NCBI RefSeq assembly: GCF_027947535.2
Contig: NZ_JAAGKO020000013.1
Span: forward strand, 62,001 to 126,000
DNA length: 64,000 bases
Origin: Streptantibioticus silvisoli
GTDB taxonomy: Bacteria; Actinomycetota; Actinomycetes; Streptomycetales; Streptomycetaceae
Direction: 5' to 3'
Shown: positions 8,804 to 17,300 of the stretch, one piece after another
Numbering within the stretch: position 1 is the stretch's first letter
Layout of the letters: the number at the start of each line of letters is the position of its first letter
Notes under the pieces: generated by a model
The model's database searches: none
Told to the model about the DNA's origin: nothing
What the model saw: the letters and a program-made list of their open reading frames with translations, nothing else
Program-made: the position numbers and the translations under genes

Positions 8804-9183
8804 GCCACCGCCGGAGCCGGAACGGCGCCGTGCTGACGGAGACGACCGGGGTCCGGCGGACGCGCGGGATCGACGGTATGGCCGGCAGGGACGACGGGGC
8901 GGTGGGGGAGAGCCGGCCCGGGGATGCCGTCGATCGCGGTGCCCACCGGTTGGGAGGCGTACCGGTCGGCACGCCTGTCGGTCGGGTCGGTCGGGGGTCG
9001 TTCCTGTCGGTCGGGTCGCTCGGAGTGTCCGTCGGCCGGGAGGCCGGTCCGAGTCGCGCGGGGTGACCCGAGCAGTACTGGGACTGTTGTCGCGCGGCTC
9101 GACGGGGGACCGGACGCGGTGCGACTATGGGCGCGACGGGTACCAGACGCCCGTAAGGCAACCTGCTACCCGGAGGAAACCAC
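8804..9183. promoter_or_regulatory. intergenic region with candidate HxlR operator
   Basis: This 380-base stretch has no convincing gene and includes short GTCGGTCGGGTCG repeats near 8970-9020. Next to the hxlR-type start is an inverted repeat of 9-base arms with one mismatch: GGGTACCAG at 9138-9146 and CTGCTACCC at 9163-9171. HxlR regulators often bind spaced inverted repeats at their own promoter, so this is a candidate autoregulatory operator. Confidence 0.4.
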
Positions 9184-9552
9184 ATGGGGACCGCGCGCCC
9201 GCGTCTCTCGCTGTCCGCGCCGCACGACGTGTACTCCGCGCACTGCCCGTGCCGCTCGATGCTCGACCTGCTGGCCGACAAGTGGAGCGCGCTCGCCCTG
9301 GGTGCCCTGGAGGGCGGGCCGCTGCGGTTCGGCGCGGTCAAGACCCGCCTGGAGGGCATCAGCCCGAAGGTCCTGACGGCCGTCCTGCGCCGGCTGGAGG
9401 AGCACGAACTCGTGACCCGCACCGTCTACCCGGCCGTCCCGCTCCACGTGGAATACGAACTGACCGACCTCGGCCGCGACGCCTGCGTGCCGTTGGCGGC
9501 TCTGCGCACCTGGGTCGAGGACAACATCGAGCGCTTCCCCGTCTCCGGCTGA
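9184..9552 (+). CDS. HxlR-family transcriptional regulator
   Basis: A 122-residue winged-helix regulator covering the whole HxlR domain. It shows the characteristic N-terminal CPCRSMLDLLADKWSALALGAL with its conserved cysteine, LRFGAVKTRLEGISPKVLTAVLRRLEEHELVTRTVYP for the recognition helix and wing, and VEYELTDLG. HxlR proteins usually sense electrophiles or redox state through the cysteine. The ATG at 9184 follows GGAGG. The short hydrophobic peptide at 9740 is 187 bases downstream; no obvious target gene is adjacent. Confidence 0.93.
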   Translation: MGTARPRLSLSAPHDVYSAHCPCRSMLDLLADKWSALALGALEGGPLRFGAVKTRLEGISPKVLTAVLRRLEEHELVTRTVYPAVPLHVEYELTDLGRDACVPLAALRTWVEDNIERFPVSG

Positions 9553-9739
9553 GCGGTCCGTCCGCGATGCGGTGCGGGACGCGGGTCGGTCGCCGTGCCG
9601 GAGGATGCGCTGGCGTTGTGTCGCCGTGCCGGGACGCTGCGCTGGCGTTGTGTTGAGGGTCCCGCTGGGCGCTCGCGGCCGGAAACACGTGGTCTGTCCG
9701 GCGCCGGGTAGGAACGGGAGCGAGAGCGGAGGTGGGCTG

Positions 9740-9832
9740 GTGCATACGACCGTGTGGGCCGTCGTCTGGCTGGTGGTCTGGGTGGTGCCGATCTTCTTCG
9801 TCGTCACGCTGCTGCGCCGCAGACGCCGCTGA
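9740..9832 (+). CDS. 30-residue single-pass membrane peptide
   Basis: A GTG start at 9740 has a well-placed GGAGG (9728-9732, 7-base gap) and encodes MHTTVWAVVWLVVWVVPIFF followed by VVTLLRRRRR: one long hydrophobic helix with a basic cytoplasmic tail. The strong ribosome-binding site and ideal membrane topology favour a real small protein. Function is unknown. Confidence 0.5.
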   Translation: MHTTVWAVVWLVVWVVPIFFVVTLLRRRRR

Positions 9833-9986
9833 ACGCCGCCGCGTGGGCCCTGGCGGACGCCTTGACCGATGCCTTCGCCTGCCTGCCGCCAACCGCGAGG
9901 TGCCGCTGAACGACACCGCGCGCGGGCGGTACCCGGTCGGCCCGGAAGGCTCGGCCCGGAACACTCTCCGATGTCGTGCGGCGGAG

Positions 9987-10583
9987 TCAGTCCTGGTGGG
10001 AGGCCTGCCGGGGGCCGTGCGTGCGGATGCCGTCGAGGAGCAGGTCGAGCAGGCGGTGGGCCAGTTCGCGCCGGTCCGGTTCGCCGGCGATGAGGGTGAT
10101 GCCGCCGAGGCCCATCAGGACGTCGTTCGTCGCCAGGTCGGAACGCAGGCTGCCGTCGGCTGCCCCGGCGGACAGCAGCGTGCCGAGCGCCTCGGTGAGC
10201 ATGTCGCGGGTGCGCATCCGCAGGTCGCCCTCGGCGGTGAGCACGGCGCGCAGGGCGTCGGCCATGCCGTGCTTGGCCGCCATGTAGTCGACGAAGCGGT
10301 CCATCCAGCCGCGCAGCGCCCGGTCCGGCGGTGAGTCGGCGAGCAGTTCGGTCGCCGCCGAGCAGAGCTTGGCCGTCTCGCTGCGGTACGTCGCCTCCAC
10401 CAGCGTCTCGCGGGTGGGGAACCGCCGGTAGAGCGTTCCGATGCCGACCCCGGCGTCCTTGGCGATGGCCTTCAGTGACGCCTCCGAGCCGTCGCGTGCG
10501 AAGGCCAGCGCGGCGGCGTCGAGAATCCGGTCGTGGTTGAGCCGTGCGTCGGCGCGCATGGGGCGGTCGGTCTCCCGGGCCAC
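9987..10583 (-). CDS. TetR-family transcriptional regulator
   Basis: A 198-residue TetR regulator with an N-terminal helix-turn-helix (about 10-55: LNHDRILDAAALAFARDGSEASLKAIAKDAGVGIGTLYRRFPTRETL, seen here in pieces) and a variable helical ligand-binding domain. The GTG at 10583 is chosen over an upstream start because GGAGGG lies four bases before it and the extra 24 residues are low-complexity. The divergent neighbour is an Lrp-type regulator. Its effector and targets are unknown. Confidence 0.9.
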   Translation of the reverse strand: MARETDRPMRADARLNHDRILDAAALAFARDGSEASLKAIAKDAGVGIGTLYRRFPTRETLVEATYRSETAKLCSAATELLADSPPDRALRGWMDRFVDYMAAKHGMADALRAVLTAEGDLRMRTRDMLTEALGTLLSAGAADGSLRSDLATNDVLMGLGGITLIAGEPDRRELAHRLLDLLLDGIRTHGPRQASHQD

Positions 10584-10693
10584 GTTCCCTCCTGCTTCGT
10601 CAGTGGTGGAACCCGGCCGGTCGGCGTCGTGCCTGGCGGTGGTCCGGCCCTTCACCGGCCGCCCGGCGACGTGGCCCGGCCGCCCGGTGACGT

Positions 10694-10712
10694 AACGGAG
10701 TGGGCTCCGGTT
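10694..10712. promoter_or_regulatory. candidate TetR operator between tetR and lrp-type genes
   Basis: AACGGAG-TGGG-CTCCGGTT is an inverted repeat with one insertion in an arm, in the divergent region between the TetR and Lrp genes. GGAG/CTCC dyads are common TetR-type sites in Streptomyces. Evidence is symmetry and position only. Confidence 0.35.
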
Positions 10713-10833
10713 GCCAGCCTATCGCGGGGCAGGCGTACGGCACCCCGCCGTCCGTCGCCGTCCCGTACGCTCCCGCCCGGTCCGCCGTCGTACTCGGTCC
10801 GGGGCGGGGTGGGGGATTCCGTATCCTGCACGG

Positions 10834-11337
10834 GTGAGTGCCAAGGACGTGCAACTGGATCCGGTGGACATCGCCATTCTGCGCGAGTTGCAGAAGGACG
10901 GCCGGATCGCGAACAAGGACCTGGCCGCCGCCGTCGGTATCGCGCCGTCGACGTGCGTGGACCGGGTCGCACGGCTGCGCCGGACCGGTGTGATCACCGG
11001 TTACACGGCGCAGATCTCCCCGGAGGCGATCGGCCGGCCCATCCAGGCGCTGCTGACGGTTCAGGTCCAGCCGCACGCCCGCCCGCTCGTCGACCCCTTC
11101 GTCGTGCACGTCCGGTCCCTGCCGGAGACGCTGTCCGTGCACCACGTCGCGGGGCCGGACGACTTCGTGGTGCACGTCGCGTGCGGCAGCAGCCAGGATC
11201 TGCAACGCCTGGTGCTCGACCGGTTCACCTCGCGCCCCGAGGTCGCCCGGCTCCAGACCCACTTGATCTTCTCGACCTGGAACGGCGGCCCGCTCTCCCC
11301 CTACCCGCCCCAGGACCCGGCCGCCCCCCGCCGCTGA
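10834..11337 (+). CDS. Lrp/AsnC-family transcriptional regulator
   Basis: A 167-residue Lrp/AsnC regulator. The DNA-binding domain (about 5-60) has DPVDIAILRELQKDGRIANKDL and a second helix APSTCVDRVARLRRTGVITGY. A RAM-type ligand-binding domain follows (about 75-150: IQALLTVQVQPHA...VHHVAGPDDFVVHVACGSSQDLQRLVLD). The GTG at 10834 starts just before the conserved domain; the frame extends upstream through unlikely Arg-rich sequence. Such proteins usually sense amino acids and control their metabolism or export. Confidence 0.92.
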   Translation: MSAKDVQLDPVDIAILRELQKDGRIANKDLAAAVGIAPSTCVDRVARLRRTGVITGYTAQISPEAIGRPIQALLTVQVQPHARPLVDPFVVHVRSLPETLSVHHVAGPDDFVVHVACGSSQDLQRLVLDRFTSRPEVARLQTHLIFSTWNGGPLSPYPPQDPAAPRR

Positions 11338-11463
11338 CCGGGTCGGAGGCGGCCACGGACACGGAGGCCGCCCCGAGCGCCGACCCGGACGGACACGCAC
11401 GCCCCCGCGCCACGCCACGGCCGCGGCGCCGACACGAACGCCTCCGGGCCCCGGGCGCAGCAC

Positions 11464-11504
11464 GCGTCAGGGGAACGCCAAGGGCGCGTCAGGGCGGCGT
11501 CAGG
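11464..11504. promoter_or_regulatory. helically phased GCGTCAGG direct repeats
   Basis: GCGTCAGG occurs at 11464, 11486 and 11497, spaced 22 and 11 bases, about one helical turn or multiples of it. Eleven-base direct repeats are the usual layout for OmpR/PhoP-type response regulators in Streptomyces. They lie 50-90 bases upstream of the membrane protein gene at 11555, whose start shows no strong ribosome-binding site but a TAGCGT near 11541. Confidence 0.4.
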
Positions 11505-11554
11505 AGTCCTCGCCGACAGCCCGCGGTGGGCCCCGGCGTGCCTAGCGTCGAGGT

Positions 11555-12202
11555 ATGGGACACGAACGTGAACGCGATGACGCGGCGCGGCCGGCGCGGT
11601 CCGGACGCGGGCCCGCCAGTACCCCCGCCGACCGCGAATGGGCCCGGGACGCGTGGTTCGCCGCCGGGTGCGGAACCGTCTTCGGCGCGATGGAGCTGGG
11701 CGTGCTCCTCGTTACCGGCGCGCTGACCGGGCCGTGGGTCGCGTTGTGCGTGCTGGCCGGAGCGGTGGCGTTCGCCGTGCTGCTTCCGGCGCGTGTCCGC
11801 GCGGGCGACGGGTGGCTCGCGGCGCGTGGCCTGCTGCTGCGGCACGTGGTGCACACCGACGCGCTGGTCGCCGTGCGGCTGACCGGCGTCGTCGCGGTCC
11901 ACGTCGTGCTGCGTGACGCCGGCGGCCAGCTGCTGGCGGTCGACGCCCGCGTGCTGGCCGCCAATCCGCCGCTGCTGCGGGCGCTGGATGCCGGGGTCCG
12001 CGTCTCCCGCGAACGCGGCACTCTCCCGCCGGCCCCGGACCCGCTGCGCGACCTGCGGGCCGCCGCCATCGTCCGCCCGCCCACGGTTCTCCCGCCCGTT
12101 GCCCGTCCGCCCGTTGCCCGCCCGCCCGTCACCGCCGGCCCGCGTCCAGCACCCCCAGCCCCTGCGGTCCACGCGGCTCACGCGGGGAGTCACCGGCCCT
12201 GA
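11555..12202 (+). CDS. hypothetical two-helix membrane protein
   Basis: A 215-residue protein of no recognised family. A hydrophilic N-terminus (1-30) precedes two close hydrophobic helices (about 38-58 and 61-78: AGCGTVFGAMELGVLLVTGAL and WVALCVLAGAVAFAVLLPARV). A soluble domain with a beta-rich pattern follows (DALVAVRLTGVVAVHVVLRDAGG), then a Pro/Ala-rich tail containing PPVARPPVARPPV repeats. The beta-rich domain resembles PH-like or YdbS-type domains of Streptomyces membrane proteins (weak inference). Upstream phased repeats suggest response-regulator control. Confidence 0.6.
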   Translation: MGHERERDDAARPARSGRGPASTPADREWARDAWFAAGCGTVFGAMELGVLLVTGALTGPWVALCVLAGAVAFAVLLPARVRAGDGWLAARGLLLRHVVHTDALVAVRLTGVVAVHVVLRDAGGQLLAVDARVLAANPPLLRALDAGVRVSRERGTLPPAPDPLRDLRAAAIVRPPTVLPPVARPPVARPPVTAGPRPAPPAPAVHAAHAGSHRP

Positions 12203-12514
12203 TCCCCGCCCGCCGGAAGCCCCGCCCGCCAGAGCCCCCGCCCGGCGCAGACCCACTGCTGAAGCCCCTGCCCGCCGCAGGCACCCCCGGAGCAGCCCCT
12301 CCCGCCGCAAGCCCCCGGCGCCGGCCTCCAGCCCTCGGGACGTCGTCGTGGTGACGCCTCCGCGTCCGAACGCCCGTGCGTCGTATGCGTCAAGGGGGTG
12401 TCATGCGCACCCCTGATCGCGTGAAAGGCGTGTCGATACCGGCACTCCGGGGGCGGCGGGACCGTCCCATGAAGTGCCCCCTTCCACCGCCTCACCCCGA
12501 AGGAACCCACCGCC
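12203..12514. other. intergenic region, no gene seen
   Basis: The 312 bases are Pro-codon-like CCCGCC-rich repeats to about 12320, then more complex sequence. No open frame here has convincing codon use on either strand. The promoter of the universal stress protein must lie near the right end, but no clear -35/-10 was recognised. Confidence 0.4.
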
Positions 12515-13030
12515 ATGTCCGGTACCTGTCGAGTCGTCGTCGGAGTCAGCGGATCACTCAGCAGTCTCACCGCACTGCACCGGGCGGCCGACGAGGCCCG
12601 CAGGCGGGACGCCCTGCTCGTACCGGTGCTGGCCTGGGAACCGCCCGGCGGCGAGGCCGGGTACCGCAGGAGCCCCTGCCCGCCGCTGCTGGCCGAGGCC
12701 GAGCACCGTGCCGTCATCCGGCTCGACACCGCCCTTGAGCAGGCGTTCGGCGGCTTCCCGCCGGGGCTGTCCACCCGGGCCGCCGTCGTACGCGGGCCGG
12801 CCGGACCCGCGCTGGTCGTCGAGGCCGCCGAGCCCGGCGACCTGCTGGTGGTCAGCGCGGGCCGCCGCACCCGGCTGCGCGCGGTGCTGCCCGCGCCGGT
12901 TCCCCGCTACTGCCTGCGGTACGCCGCCTGCCCGGTCTTTGTCGTCCCGCCGTCCGACCTGCTGGCCCACCTCGGCCGCGCCACCCTGCGCCGGGCCGTC
13001 CGCGGCGGCGTCTCCCCGGCCGGCCGCTGA
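12515..13030 (+). CDS. universal stress protein (UspA domain)
   Basis: A 171-residue single-domain universal stress protein. It begins with the nucleotide-binding beta strand RVVVGVSGSLSSLTALHRAADEARRRDALLVPVLAWEP. It lacks the clean ATP-binding GxxG-(9x)-G(S/T) of UspFG members; the equivalent segment reads VVSAGRRTRLRAVLPAPVPRYCLRYAACPVFVV. This suggests a non-ATP-binding or diverged member. The ATG follows GAAGGA. Its role is presumably stress or dormancy related. Confidence 0.85.
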   Translation: MSGTCRVVVGVSGSLSSLTALHRAADEARRRDALLVPVLAWEPPGGEAGYRRSPCPPLLAEAEHRAVIRLDTALEQAFGGFPPGLSTRAAVVRGPAGPALVVEAAEPGDLLVVSAGRRTRLRAVLPAPVPRYCLRYAACPVFVVPPSDLLAHLGRATLRRAVRGGVSPAGR

Positions 13031-13057
13031 CCGACACCGAGCACGCTCATCAACTAC

Positions 13058-13310
13058 GTGATCGCCCTGGTCGCCCTCGCCAGGAAGGCGGGGATCGACC
13101 CGCGGTCCCTGGCCGGGTGGCTGAACCGGAAGTACGAGGACGCGGGTTGGTACGGCCAGTTCGTGTCGGACCACGGCCCGGAAAACCTGGCCGCCTTCGC
13201 CGAGGAGTTCATGCGGGGGCGCCGCCTGCTGCACGACCGGACGCCCGCGACGCTCGCGGACGGTGAACCGACCGTGCGGACGGGCCAGTTCGCCCGCCGG
13301 GACTTCTCGG
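13058..13310 (+). pseudogene. remnant of an unidentified coding region
   Basis: A frame with coding-like composition runs through ALARKAGIDPRSLAGWLN, DAGWYGQFVSDHGPENLA and AFAEEFMRGRRLLHD, then loses coding character near 13310, where the next remnant begins in another frame. No ribosome-binding site or sensible start precedes it. It looks like an internal or C-terminal piece of a lost gene; its family was not recognised. Confidence 0.45.
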
Positions 13311-13480
13311 TCTGCTGCCGCGCAGCTCGGCAGTCCGGCCCTGGGCGGTTTCCTGCTGGAGCACACCTCGTGGCGGGCGGTCTACCGGATCGTCCTCGGC
13401 GTCGGCGCGCTGGCCGGTGTGGTGGCGCTTGCCCTGCTGCCCGGCCGCACCGGCGAGCCCGGCGCCGGGAACCGGAACGC
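13311..13480 (+). pseudogene. fragment of an MFS transporter
   Basis: About 50 residues in a different frame from the preceding remnant read GSPALGGFLLEHTSWRAVYR followed by IVLGVGALAGVVALALLPGR. This is the typical helix pair after the fifth transmembrane segment of DHA2-type exporters (GPALGG...WRAIF motif). Nothing of the rest of a transporter is present on either side. Confidence 0.55.
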
Positions 13481-13494
13481 CTCCTCGAGCCCGC

Positions 13495-13897
13495 TGCCGG
13501 TCTACACCCTCGCCGCGGACGTCATGGCGCTGACGCCGCTGCACACCGACGACGAGTGGTACGTCGGCGTCAACGGCACCGTCGAATACGTCCTGCCCCG
13601 GCCGGACAGCGACGACTGGCGGCGGGTCGTCATGGCCCTGGACGGCCGGCGCACCCTCGGCGAGGCGGTCCAGGAGGCCAGCGCGAAACTGGCGTGCGCT
13701 GGCCATCGCCCCCGGCGGTGCCCCCCTGGCAGTCCGAGCAGGAGAGCCGGGCGCTGCTGACCGAGGCCCTCGGCGAACTGCGCACGCTCGGCGGAGCGAT
13801 CGAACCCGACGACGTCTTCGGCCGGCACAACGCCGGCACCGACCGGTACTCGGAGATCCACCGCGCTCCCCGGCAGATCCTGCGCCTGCCCGCGTAG
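13495..13897 (+). pseudogene. frameshifted gene remnant, PqqD/leader-binding-like segment
   Basis: Two frames together read as one former protein: first VYTLAADVMALTPLHTDDEW and WRRVVMALDGRRTLGEAVQEAS (to about 13710), then after a shift WQSEQESRALLTEALGELRT to the stop at 13897. The ALDGRRTL pattern followed by a helix recalls PqqD-like or RiPP leader-recognition domains at the N-terminus of TOMM cyclodehydratase partners. This resemblance is weak, and no peptide-modifying gene is nearby. Confidence 0.4.
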
Positions 13898-14383
13898 CCC
13901 GCCGCACGACCGGAGGACCGCTCGTTCGCGTCCGAGCGGTCCGGGCTGAGGACGGGGGCCGGGCACCACGGTCCCGACCTGCGCCGGACCGCCACGGGTG
14001 CCGCCCGACTCCCAGGAACGCCGGGCGCCGGACAGCTCGTAGCTGCCCAGCGGCTCGCGGCGGCTGCCGGACCGTCGACCAGGTGCATTCGGTCGACGGT
14101 CCGACCGGGGCTCCGCCGCCCGGCGCACCTGGAGTGGCCGAACAGGGCCAGCAACGCCGAGGAGCGCCACCGGGTTCCAGGCGGCGGGCCTTCGTCGTGC
14201 GCTGCTCAGCCGAAGTCGCGCTGAAGACGGTGCTGAGTGCCGGAGGGTTCACGAGCGCTCGACCGGCTTGCGTACCTTGCTGACCCCGCGGTCGGACAAT
14301 TTCCCGCCTCGGGTCCGTCCCGACGCCCACCTGACGCGGAGCCCGGAGTCGGCCGGTGCGATCACCCGCCGGGCGGGCGGCCC
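13898..14383. other. gene-free stretch downstream of the KAP operon
   Basis: Apart from the hairpin at 14068, no frame on either strand has gene-like composition with a plausible start. Together with the remnants to its left, it forms about 1.3 kb of apparent genomic debris beside the KAP/PknG operon. Confidence 0.4.
14068..14103. terminator. 13-bp hairpin in the debris region
   Basis: A perfect 13-base stem (14068-14080 with 14091-14103, core GGACCGTCGACC) encloses a 10-base loop. No U-tract follows on either strand, so it could be a U-less actinobacterial terminator or an operator. It lies about 280 bases beyond the end of the minus-strand KAP operon and 170 bases after the plus-strand remnants. 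Confidence 0.45.
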
Positions 14384-17300
14384 TCAGCGCACGTCGAGGG
14401 TGTGGAAGCTGTGGTGGGCCACGCGCGCGGCCCAGCGTCGGAAGACCGCCGTTTCGAAGACCGCTTCCGAATCCGCGGCGCGAACCCGGGTCAGCACCTC
14501 GGCGAGCCGCGCGCCGGCCTCGCCCGCGGAGCGGACGACGGTGACGACGTCCTCGTCGTCCCGCGCGGCCCGGACCGCCGTCAGGACGTCGGCTGCGCCG
14601 GTCGGCATGCCGACGATCAGGGCGAGCAGCAGCTGGACCGTCCGGAACTCGCCGGAGCCCGTGAAGGACGCCAGCTCGCCGGGCGGGACGGTGACCCGTA
14701 CGAGCCGGTAGAGGTTGGTGAGCTTCTTCGCCGCGCGGGCGGTGGGCAGCAGCGGTGCCGTCCACGCGATGAACCCGGCCTCGGCGGGAGAGGGGACGAG
14801 CGCTTCCGGGCGCAGGTCCAGGATGACGTCGCTCACCGCACCCGCCGGTTGCGGACGGTCCGTCGGCGCGTCCTGCGCCGGGCGTGCCGCCGGTGCGCCC
14901 CTCGGCACAGGATCCTGTCCGCCGGCGGCCGGCGCGGGCGGGGCGTACGGCGTCGGGGCTGCCCCGGGAGCGCGCACGGTTGCCGCGGTGCCGCCCAGCA
15001 GCGTGCGCAGGTAGCCGGCGAGCGTCGCGTCAGCTGGGCGGTCGAGGCGGAACGGGATCTGGAAGATCTTGTCGAGGTAGTCGAGCGGGTCGATGGCCTC
15101 GGCGCTCCCGGCACCGGCGGCCGACAGCTCGCCGTAGTAGTCGCGCAGCGCGCCGCGTACCCAGGCGGGGTCGACGGCGACGACCACGACGAACAAGGGC
15201 AGCGCCAGCAGCAGGTGGACCGCGCTGAGCACCTCCACCACCCGGCGGGACGTACAGCGGTCGAGGTCGTCGATGTACAGCACGATGCGTTCGAGTGGCT
15301 GCCAGCCACCCGGCCGGGCAGCGGCCTCGGCGCCTGCTGCGGCCAGGTCCCGGGTGAGCTGTTCGAGGTCCCGGTGGATCTGCCCGACCAGCCCCCGCGC
15401 GTCCGCGTAGCGGGATTCCCCCGTGTCCATCAGCAGTCCGAGCCGGGTGGCGGCGTCGATCTGTGCCAGCCGGTTCAGCAGGGCGGCCACGGCGCCGTCC
15501 GCCTCCTTGAGGCGCTGCTCGGCGTCAGTGCCGAGGGGGCCGCCGGGCGCGGTGAGGGCGCGGGCGTCCTTGAAGAACGTCGGTATGCGCCCGAGCGGGA
15601 GCCCGTGCAGCCCGCCGACCTGCTTCAGGACCTGAACGGCGCACTCCCAGGCCGCCCTGGTCGTGACCGCCAGCAGGATTGCCCCGCGCCTGAGCCACAT
15701 GTTCCCGGCGGCGTTCACGAGGAGCCCGGCCGGGCCGGTCCGCGCGCGGAGCCGGTCGCGGTTCGCGGTCGCCAGGCGGAGCTGTTCGCGCAATCGGTCG
15801 GCGCTCGCCCGTGCCTCCCGCAGGTCCTGGGGCGCCGCGTCGGACTCCTCGGGATCCTCGGCGATGGCGTGGAACAGGTGGCTGATCAGACCGGTCCACA
15901 CGTCGGCGTCGTTGTAGTGCCAGGCGTTGAAACCGACCTGCCGGATGCCCCCGGCGAACAGGGTGCCGGCGGGGTCGGCGCGCGACCGCTCCGCGATCGT
16001 CGCGACCTCGGTCCGCACCTGCTCAATGAAGCTGGACTTGCCCGATCCCCACGGCCCGAGCAGCGCGATCGCCAGCGGTGGCCGGGTGCCGGTCGCGGCC
16101 ACCAGGGTCGCGAGCGTGCGCACCTCGTCGGCCACCCCGAGCTGGTCCACCCGGCTCGGTTCGTCGCTCAGCACACCGGGTATCGGCGGCAGCGACCGTA
16201 CGGTCTGGCCGGAGCCGCGCGCGTACGAGCCGTCCCGCGTTCGCCATTCGACGATGCGCCCGTCGTCGCCGACGCTCACCAGCGTCGCCCCGTCCGGGGC
16301 GAACGCCACGCCGCGCACGGTGCCGGTGTGCCGGGCCAGGATGCGGCGCACCTCGCCGGTGCGCGCGTCCCGCAGCCGGACGACGCCGTCGTCGTGGGCG
16401 GTGGCGGCGAGGAGGCCGTCGGGGGAGAGGGCGAGCCGTGGGCGGCCACCGGGCCGGGACGGTTCTGGGGCAGGCCCGTAGAGCCACCCGGCGGCGGGAT
16501 CCGGGTCGCCGGGCACGGCACCGGCGACCCGGTCGTACTCGGGGGAGCCCCCGGACAATTCCTCGAACCCGTCCGTTCGCCAGACTCGCTGATCGTTGTC
16601 GGTCCCGGCGGCCAGCAGCCGGCCGCCCTCCAGGAAGGCCAGGGACTCGACCCATGCCCGCTCTCCCGGCAGTGACGTGACGAGTTCGCCCAGGCGGGTC
16701 TCCCACACCCGCACCACCCCGTCGACGTCACCGGTGGCGATGAGCCCGCCGGCGGGGTGGTAAGCGACGGACATGATCTCGCTGGTGTGTCCGAGCAGGT
16801 CCAGCGGTACCGCGTCGCCGACCGGGTCGTGGACCCGGATGAAGCCGTCGTCGCCGGCGCTCGCCAGTCGCGCGCCGTCCGGGGAGAAGGCCACCGCGTA
16901 GGCGGCACCGGTGTGGCTGAGCGGGAAGACCCGTCCCCGGCCGCCCGCCAGGTCGCGGATCCTGACTGTCCCGTCGTCCTCCGCGCAGGCCAGCGCGGTG
17001 CCATCGGGCGTGTACGCGAGCGCGTGCGTCCTGGTCGGCGCCTCCGCCCCGCTCCCGTCCCACGTGCTACCGGCGGTGAACGGCCAGGGCCGCACCTCCA
17101 CCTCGCCCCCGACACCGGCGACCGCGAGCCGGTCGCCGGCGGCCGAGAAGGCCAGGCAGCCGACGCGTCCCGGCGCGGTGGCGGTGAGCGGGACGGGCAC
17201 CTCGTGGCGCGACCACGGCCATTCCAGGAGCCGGCCCTCGGAGTCCGCCGTCACCAGGTCGGTCCCGCCGGGGGCGAAGACCGGGGCGCTGAGGCCCGGC

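Noticed and set aside
13209-14765. A 518-codon minus-strand frame overlapping gene remnants and the end of the KAP gene
   Set aside because: It has no domain, runs across the 3' end of the KAP gene in another frame and has the Arg/Gly/Ala composition of shadow frames.
14237-16675. An 812-codon plus-strand frame opposite the KAP gene
   Set aside because: It lies antisense to Walker motifs and WD40 repeats of a well-supported gene and has no recognisable domain or ribosome-binding site.
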